The notes under the pieces: model-generated
Database searches by the model: none
Seen by the model: only the letters and a program-made list of their open reading frames with translations
Told to the model about the DNA's origin: nothing
Program-made: the position numbers and the translations under genes
In this document: positions 15,766-25,423 of the stretch, piece by piece
Layout of the letters: every line of letters starts with the position of its first letter
Position numbering within the stretch: the stretch's first letter is position 1
NCBI GenBank assembly: GCA_900315255.1
Contig: OMYH01000006.1
Coordinates: 1 to 64,000 of the forward strand
Source of the DNA: an uncultured Eubacteriales bacterium
GTDB lineage: Bacteria; Bacillota; Clostridia; Oscillospirales; Acutalibacteraceae
Length of the DNA: 64,000 nt
Direction: 5' to 3'

Positions 15766-17694
15766 TTGGCAATTGAAAAAATAAAATGTCTTAGAATTAT
15801 CGGCACGGCAGAAAAGCTTGATGAAACAACAGAAATATTGGTAAAATCAGAGTGCTATCAGCCGGATGATCCGCTCAGCTTCCATTCGGATATAAAGATG
15901 TTTATCCCTGTGCAGCTGCAAAACACTTATGTAGATATATCGGAGCGATTCTATTCGGTATTGGATTCGGAGAACATAAGCCGAAGTCTGACCAGTGTTC
16001 CGAAAGAAGGTTTGACCGATGATGTGGCTCAGAAAATAGTCGAGCTTACCGATCAGCTGCAGGAATTTTCGGATCGAAAGTATAAGCTCGCTTCCGAGAT
16101 AGAAAAGTGCAAACATACTATCGAGCAGATCAGTCACTTCACCGGACTTGATTTTCCGATGGAAAAGATCAACGAATGCAGATATATCAAAGCGAATTTC
16201 GGAAAACTGCCTAAAGAAAGCTTTGACAGAATGCAGCATTACAGTGATAACCCGTTTGTTATGTTTTTCCCGACTTCGCAGGACGATAACTATTATTGGG
16301 GTCTTTACCTTGCGCCGATCTCGGACAGCGATGATGTAGACAGAATATTCTCGAGCCTTTACTTTGAGAGCAGCGGAGTGCTTGATCTTAACGGTACTCC
16401 CGAGGAGTACTGCGCCGAACAGAAGGAACGTCTGCCGAAGCTTGAAGAGGAGCTTAATACTATCAACGAGGAGTTTGGGAAATATCTCAAACAGAACCGT
16501 GACAGGATCGACCTATATCACAGCTATTTTACAGATATTGAGAGAAAACAGCTTGTGCTTTCAAAAGCAGTAACTTATAACAAAAGCTTTGTTATGGTAG
16601 GCTGGGTCACTGCAGAGAAGGCTGATGAACTTTGCAAAAAGCTCGAAAGGATAGATTCGGTAGAATGTACTTTGACTAACGGCAAAAGCGAACTAAAGCA
16701 TTCCCCTCCTGTAAAGCTGAAGAACAATTTCTTTACAAGGGGCTATGAATACTACACCGAGATGTACGGACTTCCACGGTACGGCGAATTCGATCCGACT
16801 ACATTTGTTGCTATAACATATACGCTGTTATTCGGTATAATGTTCGGCGACGTTGGTCACGGACTCGTGGTAATGCTGTTCGGAATACTGATGAAAAAGA
16901 AGAAGAACCCTCTCGGCGGTATACTGATCCCCTGCGGAATATCGGGAGCGGTGTTCGGGCTTGTTTACGGTTCGGTATTCGGATTTGAGCATTTGCTTGA
17001 TCCTCTTTATAATAAGCTGTTCGGATGGGAAGAAAAGCCGATCAGCGTTATGGAGCCGGCAACGATCAACACGATCATTTATCTTGCTATCGGTATAGGC
17101 ATGGCGCTCGTGACCGTCGCTATGCTGCTGAATGTAATAGTATCACTTAAAAAGAAAGACATAGAGAACGGAGTTTTCGGCAATAACGGAATATGTGGTC
17201 TGATGTTTTATGTATCGGTAGTTGCCGCAGTAGTAGGAAATATAGTTTTTGGCATAAACTTTGCTACACCCGCTTATATTATATGCCTTGCGATCATACC
17301 GCTTGCTATCATCTTCCTGAAAGAACCTTTGGGCAGACTTTGTGAGGGCAAGAAAAACTGGCAGCCGGAGAGCTGGGGCGGCTATTGCATACAAAACTTT
17401 TTTGAATTGTTCGAGGTACTGCTCAGCTATGTCACAAACACTATGTCCTTCCTCAGAGTAGGTGCATTTGTACTTGTTCATGCAGGAATGATGGAGGTTG
17501 TATTTACACTTGCAAATATGGCAAGCGGAATCGGCTATATAGCAATAGTTGTGATCGGCAATATATTTGTCATGGGTCTTGAAGCGTTGCTTGTATGTAT
17601 ACAGGTACTGCGACTTGAGTTCTATGAGATGTTCGGAAGATTTTACAGCGGTGACGGCAGAGAGTTTAAACCCGTTACATCGCTTTCAGAGTAA
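15766..17694 (+). CDS. ntpI: V-type ATP synthase subunit I
   Basis: 642 residues from TTG 15766 (MAIEKIKCLRIIG), chosen because AAGGGGTGA (15752-15760) is correctly spaced for it; GTG 15757 overlaps that site. The first 330 residues are the cytoplasmic coiled-coil arm that binds the peripheral stalks. From about 345 (FDPTTFVAITYTLLFGIMFGDVGHG) the membrane half has about seven or eight helices, including the NTMSFLRVGAFVLVHAGMMEV segment that carries the essential ion-channel arginine. It forms the ion half-channels against the K ring. Length and motifs are complete. Confidence 0.93.
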   Translation: MAIEKIKCLRIIGTAEKLDETTEILVKSECYQPDDPLSFHSDIKMFIPVQLQNTYVDISERFYSVLDSENISRSLTSVPKEGLTDDVAQKIVELTDQLQEFSDRKYKLASEIEKCKHTIEQISHFTGLDFPMEKINECRYIKANFGKLPKESFDRMQHYSDNPFVMFFPTSQDDNYYWGLYLAPISDSDDVDRIFSSLYFESSGVLDLNGTPEEYCAEQKERLPKLEEELNTINEEFGKYLKQNRDRIDLYHSYFTDIERKQLVLSKAVTYNKSFVMVGWVTAEKADELCKKLERIDSVECTLTNGKSELKHSPPVKLKNNFFTRGYEYYTEMYGLPRYGEFDPTTFVAITYTLLFGIMFGDVGHGLVVMLFGILMKKKKNPLGGILIPCGISGAVFGLVYGSVFGFEHLLDPLYNKLFGWEEKPISVMEPATINTIIYLAIGIGMALVTVAMLLNVIVSLKKKDIENGVFGNNGICGLMFYVSVVAAVVGNIVFGINFATPAYIICLAIIPLAIIFLKEPLGRLCEGKKNWQPESWGGYCIQNFFELFEVLLSYVTNTMSFLRVGAFVLVHAGMMEVVFTLANMASGIGYIAIVVIGNIFVMGLEALLVCIQVLRLEFYEMFGRFYSGDGREFKPVTSLSE

Positions 17695-17726
17695 TTATAA
17701 TTGTCAAATATTAGGAGGTTTTTATT

Positions 17727-18152
17727 ATGGAATACATTTTTCTTTCTATCCCTGTGATTTTTGGTGTCATTTCGGTATATCTTGCTAACAGAGCAGTCCA
17801 GAGAGGCTGCAAGAGAAAAAAGGCTGTATATATGCAGATTGCGTCGTTCTGTACAGTATTCATTGCATGCTTCCTTTGTCCGATGATCGCAAGCGCTGCA
17901 GGTGATACAGAAGCAGCCACAGAGGCTGCAGCCGGCGCTATGGGTATGGGCTATCTTGCAGCAGCTATTGCAACAGGTCTTTCATGTATTGGCGGCGGTA
18001 TCGCAGTTGCATATGCAGCTCCTGCGGCTATCGGCGCTACGAGTGAAGACAGCAAAAACTTTGGTAAGTCGCTTATCTTCGTTGCTCTCGGTGAAGGTGT
18101 TGCACTCTACGGAATGCTCGTATCTATTCTCATTCTCTCCAAGCTCGGCTGA
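17727..18152 (+). CDS. ntpK: V-type ATP synthase subunit K (proteolipid)
   Basis: 141 residues with four hydrophobic segments in two hairpins. The first hairpin is diverged (SIPVIFGVISVYLANRAVQRG...CLCPMIASAAG). The second is canonical, with GGGIAVAYAAPAAIGATSEDSKNFG and the ion-binding glutamate in LGEGVALYGM. It forms the membrane rotor ring. AGGAGG precedes ATG 17727 and the gene lies 32 bases after subunit I. I see no carboxylate in the first hairpin, so one ion site per subunit is expected. Confidence 0.92.
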   Translation: MEYIFLSIPVIFGVISVYLANRAVQRGCKRKKAVYMQIASFCTVFIACFLCPMIASAAGDTEAATEAAAGAMGMGYLAAAIATGLSCIGGGIAVAYAAPAAIGATSEDSKNFGKSLIFVALGEGVALYGMLVSILILSKLG

Positions 18153-18178
18153 TACGCTTTGACGGGGAGTGACACGCT

Positions 18179-18490
18179 ATGAAATTTTTCTTGATAAGCG
18201 ATAACGTGGATACGCTTATGGGTATGCGGCTTTCGGGAATCGACGGAGTAGTTATACATACCGAAGAAGAGGTCAGGGAAACGCTGAAGGAAACTATGGA
18301 GAGAAATGATGTAGCCGTAGTTCTCATGACGGCAGCACTTGTGAAGCTATGTCCTGAGCTTATTATGGACTATAAGCTTCATTCAAGACAGCCGCTTATA
18401 GTGGAGATCCCCGACCGACACGGAAACGGACGTACAAGCGATTCCATAACGAAGTACGTTCACGACGCTATCGGAATTAAGATGGACTGA
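18179..18490 (+). CDS. ntpG: V-type ATP synthase subunit F
   Basis: 103 residues, the usual size of the Rossmann-like subunit F, with MKFFLISDNVDTLMGMRLSGIDG at the start and LIVEIPDRHG near the end. It binds subunit D in the central rotor shaft. It sits between K and E and is 10 bases from the next start. The symbol follows Enterococcus naming, where NtpG corresponds to subunit F. Confidence 0.88.
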   Translation: MKFFLISDNVDTLMGMRLSGIDGVVIHTEEEVRETLKETMERNDVAVVLMTAALVKLCPELIMDYKLHSRQPLIVEIPDRHGNGRTSDSITKYVHDAIGIKMD

Positions 18491-18500
18491 CGGGAGGCGT

Positions 18501-19100
18501 ATGTCTATGATAGATGCTAACAGTAAAACTAACAGCTTTTTGCAGGCGATAGAAAAGTACGCCGAAGAGCAGAAGAACGCTATGAAAGCAGAGGTCGAAG
18601 CTTTCCGTGAGGAACAGCTTGCACGTGCCAACGAAGAGGGTACCGCCGCAGCCTTTGCATTTATTCAGACAGAAAAGGCAAGATTTGCAGCGTCACTTGC
18701 TAAAGAAAAATCACAAAAGGAAGCCGCTGTAAAACGTGAGCTTTATGGAAAGCGCAACAAAATGGCAGAGTCTGTTTTTGTCCAGGCCGAAAAAAAGCTG
18801 ATGGAATTTGTCAAAAGCAAGAAGTATAAGGACTATATCGAAGAGTCTGCAAAAAATATAGGCGGTTATGTCGGCGACGCACAGACAGAAGTATTTATTT
18901 CTTCATCTGATCAAGGATATATCCCTGTGATACAGTCGCATATCAGAAACTGCACCGTACAGACAGACAGCAGTATTCGTCTGGGTGGTATCAGGGCAAG
19001 CTGCGGGTCAATGTCGATCCTGTTGGACGAAACACTTGACACGAAGCTTGAAATACAAAAAAAGAGATTTGTTGCAGAGTCGGGATTTACGGTAGAGTAA
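18501..19100 (+). CDS. ntpE: V-type ATP synthase subunit E
   Basis: 199 residues. The N-terminal half is a long charged helix (IEKYAEEQKNAMKAEVEAFREEQLARANEEG), and the C-terminal half is a small alpha/beta domain ending with the RLGGIRASCGSMSILLDETLDTKLE segment typical of subunit E. It pairs with the G/H-like protein at 14380 as peripheral stalk. GGGAGGCG lies before ATG 18501, 10 bases after subunit F. Confidence 0.88.
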   Translation: MSMIDANSKTNSFLQAIEKYAEEQKNAMKAEVEAFREEQLARANEEGTAAAFAFIQTEKARFAASLAKEKSQKEAAVKRELYGKRNKMAESVFVQAEKKLMEFVKSKKYKDYIEESAKNIGGYVGDAQTEVFISSSDQGYIPVIQSHIRNCTVQTDSSIRLGGIRASCGSMSILLDETLDTKLEIQKKRFVAESGFTVE

Positions 19101-19136
19101 CCGCACTGCGGAAATGTAATAAGGGAGCTGAAACGA

Positions 19137-20909
<1,773 letters not shown>

Positions 20910-20940
20910 TGCACTTTGACAGGAAAGGAATGAATAAAGA

Positions 20941-22323
20941 ATGGTTTTAGATTATGTTGGAGTAAAGGAAATCAACGGTTCTCTCATCGTTCTTGACGGA
21001 GTTCGGGGTGCATTTAATGAGGAAATTGTTGATATAAGACTTGATGACGGAACTGTCCGTCAAGGCAGAATTGTGCAGATGGACGGCGAGAGGATAGTTG
21101 TTCAGGTGTTTGAAAGCACAAGGAATATTTCTCTTAAAAACACACGCACACGTCTGACGGGCAGACCGATGGAAATGCCGCTGTCAAAAGAGATCATCGG
21201 CAGAATACTCAACGGCTCGGGCAAGCCGATCGACGGACTCGGTGATATCTACCCAGAAAAGAGAGCCAACATCAACGGTATGCCGCTGAATCCTGTATCG
21301 AGAGTATATCCGAAAAACTATATAAATACAGGTATCTCCACAATAGATACACTCATCACTCTGATAAGAGGGCAAAAACTGCCGATCTTCTCGGGTTCGG
21401 GTATGAAGCATAACGAGCTTGCGGTACAGATAGTTCGTCAGGCAAAAATTGCAGACGATGACGGAAGCGGCTTTTGTGTTGTTTTTGCCGCAATGGGTGT
21501 TAAGAATGACGTTGCGGATTACTTCAAGAGAAGCTTTGAAGAATTCGGTGTAATGAATAAGGTCGTAATGCTTCTCAATCTTGCTAACGATCCTATCATC
21601 GAGAGAATTCTTACTCCGAAATGCGCTTTGACTGTTGCGGAGTATCTTGCATATGAGCTTGATAAACACGTTCTTGTGATTATGACGGATATGACCTCAT
21701 ATGCCGAGGCGCTCAGAGAATTCAGCTCATCAAAGGGAGAAATTCCCGGCAGAAAAGGCTATCCGGGATATCTTTACTCCGATCTTGCATCGCTGTACGA
21801 ACGTGCAGGAATGATAAAGGGCAGTAAAGGCAGCGTTACTCAGATACCGATCCTTACCATGCCGAATGATGATATTACACATCCCGTACCTGATCTTACG
21901 GGCTATATCACCGAAGGTCAGATCGTTCTTAACAGAGGACTGCAGGGTCAGGGCATATACCCGCCGATAGATATTTTGCCGTCACTTTCTCGTCTTATGA
22001 AGGACGGTATAGGCGAGGGGTATACCCGTGCTGATCATCAGGCTCTTGCAAATCAGTTGTTTTCTTCATATGCAAAGGTAATAGATGCGAGAAGTCTTGC
22101 GTCTGTGATCGGTGCGGAGGAGCTTTCACCCATAGATAAGAAGTATCTGGCATTTGGCGAACAGTTTGAGGCAAGATTCGTAAGTCAGAAGTTTACGGAA
22201 AACCGTACTATTGAACAAAGCCTTGATCTCGGTTGGGAACTGCTTGGGCTGCTTCCGAGAAGTGAGCTTGACAGAGTTGACGATAAAATTCTTGATGAAC
22301 ACTACAAACCTGCCGAAGAGTAA
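20941..22323 (+). CDS. ntpB: V-type ATP synthase subunit B
   Basis: 460 residues, full length. The P-loop position is degenerate as expected for the non-catalytic subunit ([16 protein letters not shown]). Other family stretches are [34 protein letters not shown] and the arginine-bearing [16 protein letters not shown] 20941 follows GGAAAGGAATG. It lies 31 bases after subunit A and 15 before subunit D. Confidence 0.97.
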   Translation: MVLDYVGVKEINGSLIVLDGVRGAFNEEIVDIRLDDGTVRQGRIVQMDGERIVVQVFESTRNISLKNTRTRLTGRPMEMPLSKEIIGRILNGSGKPIDGLGDIYPEKRANINGMPLNPVSRVYPKNYINTGISTIDTLITLIRGQKLPIFSGSGMKHNELAVQIVRQAKIADDDGSGFCVVFAAMGVKNDVADYFKRSFEEFGVMNKVVMLLNLANDPIIERILTPKCALTVAEYLAYELDKHVLVIMTDMTSYAEALREFSSSKGEIPGRKGYPGYLYSDLASLYERAGMIKGSKGSVTQIPILTMPNDDITHPVPDLTGYITEGQIVLNRGLQGQGIYPPIDILPSLSRLMKDGIGEGYTRADHQALANQLFSSYAKVIDARSLASVIGAEELSPIDKKYLAFGEQFEARFVSQKFTENRTIEQSLDLGWELLGLLPRSELDRVDDKILDEHYKPAEE

Positions 22324-22338
22324 TCGAGAGGTGATATA

Positions 22339-22962
22339 ATGGCAGTACAGGCAGTACCTACAAAAGGAAACTTGATGAACTCCAAAAAATCTCTGGAATT
22401 GTCAAAGCTGGGTTATGAACTGCTCGATAAGAAAAGGAATATTCTTATACGTGAGCTTATGAGCCTGATAGATAAAGCAAAGTCGATACAAGGGAAAATC
22501 GATAAGGCATATGAAGAGGCATACGGTGCTTTGGAATCGGCTAACGTCACCATAGGGTTTTGTGATCAGTTTTCACGCGCTGTAGCAGAAGAGGACTCAC
22601 TCACACTGTCTTACAGAAGTGTCATGGGTGTTGAAATACCGATAGTAACGATCGAGGAAAAAAACGGACTCGATCTTCAATATGGTTTTTATACGACTAA
22701 TTCACTGCTTGACAATGCGCAGCTTAAATTTATAGAAGCTAAGTATCTCACAGCGCAGCTTGCAGAGATTGAGAACAGTGTCTACCGACTGGCAAATGCT
22801 ATCAGTACAACTCAAAGACGTGCAAACGCGCTCAAAAACATTATGATCCCTCGTTTTGAGGATACTGTTAAATATATTACAGACGCTCTTGATGAAAAAG
22901 ACAGAGAAGAGTTCTCTCGTCTGAAGGTTATCAAAAGACAAAAGCAATCTGAAGACGAGTAG
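22339..22962 (+). CDS. ntpD: V-type ATP synthase subunit D
   Basis: 207 residues. It begins with the family signature VPTKGNLMNSKKSLELSKLGYELLDKKRNIL and has two long coiled-coil helices forming the central shaft, with the ALKNIMIPRFEDTVKYI segment in the C-terminal helix. It is the last recognised gene of the nine-gene operon; GAGAGGTGAT precedes ATG 22339. Confidence 0.94.
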   Translation: MAVQAVPTKGNLMNSKKSLELSKLGYELLDKKRNILIRELMSLIDKAKSIQGKIDKAYEEAYGALESANVTIGFCDQFSRAVAEEDSLTLSYRSVMGVEIPIVTIEEKNGLDLQYGFYTTNSLLDNAQLKFIEAKYLTAQLAEIENSVYRLANAISTTQRRANALKNIMIPRFEDTVKYITDALDEKDREEFSRLKVIKRQKQSEDE

Positions 22963-23198
22963 ATGGTGAGTATGCGATTATCGAGCCGCAGGATTATTTC
23001 GTATCATATATTTTTGCGTCTGATAAAGAACTTGCCAACGCTATGGAAAGCGGATTGACCGAGAGAATAATCTCATGTCACAAGACAGCATTAGCCGGGA
23101 AAGGCTATCCTGCGGAGGGAATAAAGGATTGTACATTTGCCTCACAGGAGGAATGCGACAGAGATTTTAACGGTAATTGGTATTATTATTATAAATAA
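22953..23198 (+). pseudogene. Startless coding remnant at the end of the V-ATPase operon
   Basis: A frame open from 22953 reads GEYAIIEPQDYFVSYIFASDKELANAMESGLTERII and ends GNWYYYYK at 23196-23198. The composition looks protein-like, but there is no start codon before an internal ATG at about residue 30. ATG 22963 is in another frame and stops after about 31 codons. It overlaps the end of ntpD. A decayed or frameshifted small gene is the simplest reading; an unusual start cannot be excluded. Function unknown. Confidence 0.4.
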
Positions 23199-23206
23199 CA
23201 GAACAA

Positions 23207-23240
23207 CCGCATGATAAAACAGCTTATCATGCGGTAATAT
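23207..23240. terminator. Bidirectional terminator between converging genes
   Basis: CCGCATGATAA (near 23207-23217) and TTATCATGCGG (23224-23234) form a perfect 11-bp stem with a short loop. It is flanked by AT-rich tails on both sides and lies between the V-ATPase operon end and the minus-strand regulator gene. Confidence 0.7.
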
Positions 23241-23242
23241 TT

Positions 23243-23836
23243 TCACTCATCTTTCAGTGAGCGTCTTATTCTGCTGAGTGATTCGGGCGCTATCCCGAGA
23301 TAAGTTGCAACATATCGCTGCGCCATGTTATCAGATAGGTCAGGGAACATTTTCTTGAAATGAATATACCTTTCTTTTGCATTTTCGGTAAGAAAGCCGT
23401 TTTCTCTGTATAGTTTGTAGCGTAATGCCCTCTCGAGAAGACTGATCCATAAATACTTCAGATTTTTATCATTTAATATCAATTGCTTTAGCTTAGTTGC
23501 CTCAATGATCATTATAGTCGATTCACTTAGTGTTTCCCACATACAGATATGATTATTGTAACCTATCATGCCTTCATCAAAGCACATATTGCCGGGTACT
23601 GCAAACCCTCTTGTAATATCATTTCCGTCACCGTCGATATAATAGCACCTTACAAATCCGTCAATCACAATACCGACATATTTGGCTTCATCGTCTATAT
23701 TTTTAAGGCAAATGCCTTTTTTATAGTTTTTAAATTCCGAGAAGTCTATTGCGCTGCTTATTACTTCTTCGGAAATGCTAAGATCGTGTTTATCAGCAAT
23801 CTCGGATAGCTTCTGTATAATATATGCTTTATTCAT
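23243..23836 (-). CDS. Crp/Fnr-family transcriptional regulator
   Basis: 197 residues. The N-terminal part (about 20-120) is a cyclic-nucleotide-binding-type beta roll (VGIVIDGFVRCYYIDGDGNDITRGFAVPGNMC), and the C-terminal part has an HTH with MAQRYVATYLGIAPESLSRIRRSL. No cluster of cysteines for an iron-sulfur centre is seen, so it is not FNR proper. It starts one base after the stop of the upstream CPBP gene, so translation is probably coupled. The effector is unknown. Confidence 0.85.
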   Translation of the reverse strand: MNKAYIIQKLSEIADKHDLSISEEVISSAIDFSEFKNYKKGICLKNIDDEAKYVGIVIDGFVRCYYIDGDGNDITRGFAVPGNMCFDEGMIGYNNHICMWETLSESTIMIIEATKLKQLILNDKNLKYLWISLLERALRYKLYRENGFLTENAKERYIHFKKMFPDLSDNMAQRYVATYLGIAPESLSRIRRSLKDE

Positions 23837-23837
23837 G

Positions 23838-24542
23838 TCAAACTACTCCGTTAGTTACAAGCAAGAATATTATTCCGATAAGATTTGCTCCGCCGTGAGC
23901 TATCATTGTTGTTAAAAGATGTCCCGTTTTTTTATATGCCCCGATCCATATCAGACCTACTATGAATGAATAACCTACGTTGTGCCAGTCAAGCATTGCA
24001 AACATCATATTGAAAATCAGCAAAGAGCAGGTTTCTCCCATAACAGGACCGCAAAAGGTTTTTGCAAATCCCCTAAAATAGAATTCTTTGAATATACCGC
24101 TCACAAAAGCCAAAGCTATTATTTCAATTATAATAGTGCCTATCGAATTATCAGCATAGGTGTTCGCAAGGGCGGTCCTTCCATAGTTTATTTTTCCGAA
24201 CAATAATCCCAAAAGCCCGATTAATTCCGTTGCGCCCAAAGCAACAAGACCGTATGCGATGTCGCGTCCGAGAGTTTCTTTTGTGCAGATCTCTTTCTTC
24301 ATACTTACACCGTTTTGCTTATACAGCATAACGGCAGAAGGCAACAAAATGATGTTGGCAAGGATAAGAATAAGGCAATAGAATGATCTGTTTGAAGTCA
24401 CATAGCTTGCAAGATCAAAGAAATTCATGCCGGGTTTGTAATTGCAATAAGCGGTATAAGCCTCGAATCCTGCAACGAATAATGTGAGTACTGTTGTGAT
24501 CGTGATCGCTTTGTTTGCGTTTTGAATGTTCTGTTCTTTCAT
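23838..24542 (-). CDS. CPBP-family intramembrane protease homologue
   Basis: 234 residues with about six or seven membrane helices. The CPBP (CAAX protease/bacteriocin-processing) motifs are visible: motif 1 as SGIFKEFYFRGF, motif 2 as FxxxDWHN, motif 3 as HGGANLIG. Motif 1 normally begins with two glutamates (EExxxR); here the first is lysine (KE). That residue is part of the catalytic pair, so activity may be altered or lost. AGGAGG precedes the ATG at 24542. It is co-transcribed with the Crp/Fnr gene. Confidence 0.8.
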   Translation of the reverse strand: MKEQNIQNANKAITITTVLTLFVAGFEAYTAYCNYKPGMNFFDLASYVTSNRSFYCLILILANIILLPSAVMLYKQNGVSMKKEICTKETLGRDIAYGLVALGATELIGLLGLLFGKINYGRTALANTYADNSIGTIIIEIIALAFVSGIFKEFYFRGFAKTFCGPVMGETCSLLIFNMMFAMLDWHNVGYSFIVGLIWIGAYKKTGHLLTTMIAHGGANLIGIIFLLVTNGVV

Positions 24543-24629
24543 TTTTTATCAACCTCCTGAGATCATATTAGCATATCATCTTGGAAGAATCATTGACAAA
24601 TGTTAATAATAAGAATAAAATTAATTATT

Positions 24630-25301
24630 TTACCAAATAAACGGAATAATTCTGTATTTCACTTTCTGTTTGTATTCGGAGTAGCCATCAAGCCCCTCTT
24701 CAAGCACCTGTTCTTCATTTGCGATTCGTTTTGTAATAATGATCGGGTACATCAAAAAAATAATAAACGACAATATCGAGCCTAAAATCAGAGGTATCGA
24801 CAAAAACAGAATTATCGTAGCGGAATACATCGGGTGTCTCACAATTCCGTAAAGTCCCGTGTCGATTACCTTTTGGTTTTCCTGAACCTCTATCGTTCTC
24901 GAAAGATATGTGTTCTCTCTTAAAACCTCTCCGTACATAATGTATGACAAAATGAACAGAACAGTACCGATGATCATTACCCAATCGGGAAGAATGAGCC
25001 AGCCGAAACGAAAGTTAAAGCCTGCAATAACGAAACCTGAAACGAACATTATGCCGCTCAGAAGAATGACTGATTTTTGTTCATCTTCCTTCTCTTTGGC
25101 GTCGAGCCGTTTTCTGAGTAATTCGGGATTTCTGAACATAAGTATTAACCCGACGATGAACATGGGGATAAAAAGTACCCCGACAAAAATCAGACCTCCT
25201 GCATATTTCAAGGTTCCTGCAGGAATGAAGATCAAAGCTGATACTATAACAAGTCCCAATATAAATTTTATGATAGCCTGAGCGAGCAGTTTATAATTCA
25301 T
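24630..25301 (-). CDS. Isoprenylcysteine carboxyl methyltransferase-family membrane protein
   Basis: 223 residues, with four or five membrane helices in the first 160. The C-terminal SAM-binding motif of the ICMT/PEMT family is present (YGIVRHPMYSATIILF), then EEQVLEEGLDGYSEYKQKVKYRIIPFIW. Bacterial members are methyltransferases with largely unknown substrates; the isoprenyl-protein role should not be assumed. It starts at the ATG at 25301 with GGGAGGATA upstream. Same strand as the CPBP gene, 87 bases apart. Confidence 0.8.
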   Translation of the reverse strand: MNYKLLAQAIIKFILGLVIVSALIFIPAGTLKYAGGLIFVGVLFIPMFIVGLILMFRNPELLRKRLDAKEKEDEQKSVILLSGIMFVSGFVIAGFNFRFGWLILPDWVMIIGTVLFILSYIMYGEVLRENTYLSRTIEVQENQKVIDTGLYGIVRHPMYSATIILFLSIPLILGSILSFIIFLMYPIIITKRIANEEQVLEEGLDGYSEYKQKVKYRIIPFIW

Positions 25302-25374
25302 AAATATCCTCCCAAAATCTATTGATCAGTTTAGATTCTTATTATAATATACAATGATTAGAATCTATAATAGC

Positions 25375-25412
25375 AGCACCGTACAAAGACCGATGTACGG
25401 TGCTATCTTTTT
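25375..25412. terminator. Hairpin between the ICMT-like and flavodiiron genes
   Basis: AGCACCGTACA (25375-25385) and TGTACGGTGCT (25394-25404) form an 11-bp perfect stem, with ATCTTTTT following on the plus side. It lies 20 bases past the stop of the minus-strand flavodiiron gene and probably ends its transcript, although the T-run is on the plus-strand side. Confidence 0.55.
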
Positions 25413-25423
25413 CTCAATGATTA

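Noticed and set aside
22963..23059. ATG 22963 as start of a small gene
   Set aside because: It gives about 31 basic residues and ends early; the coding-like frame is another one.
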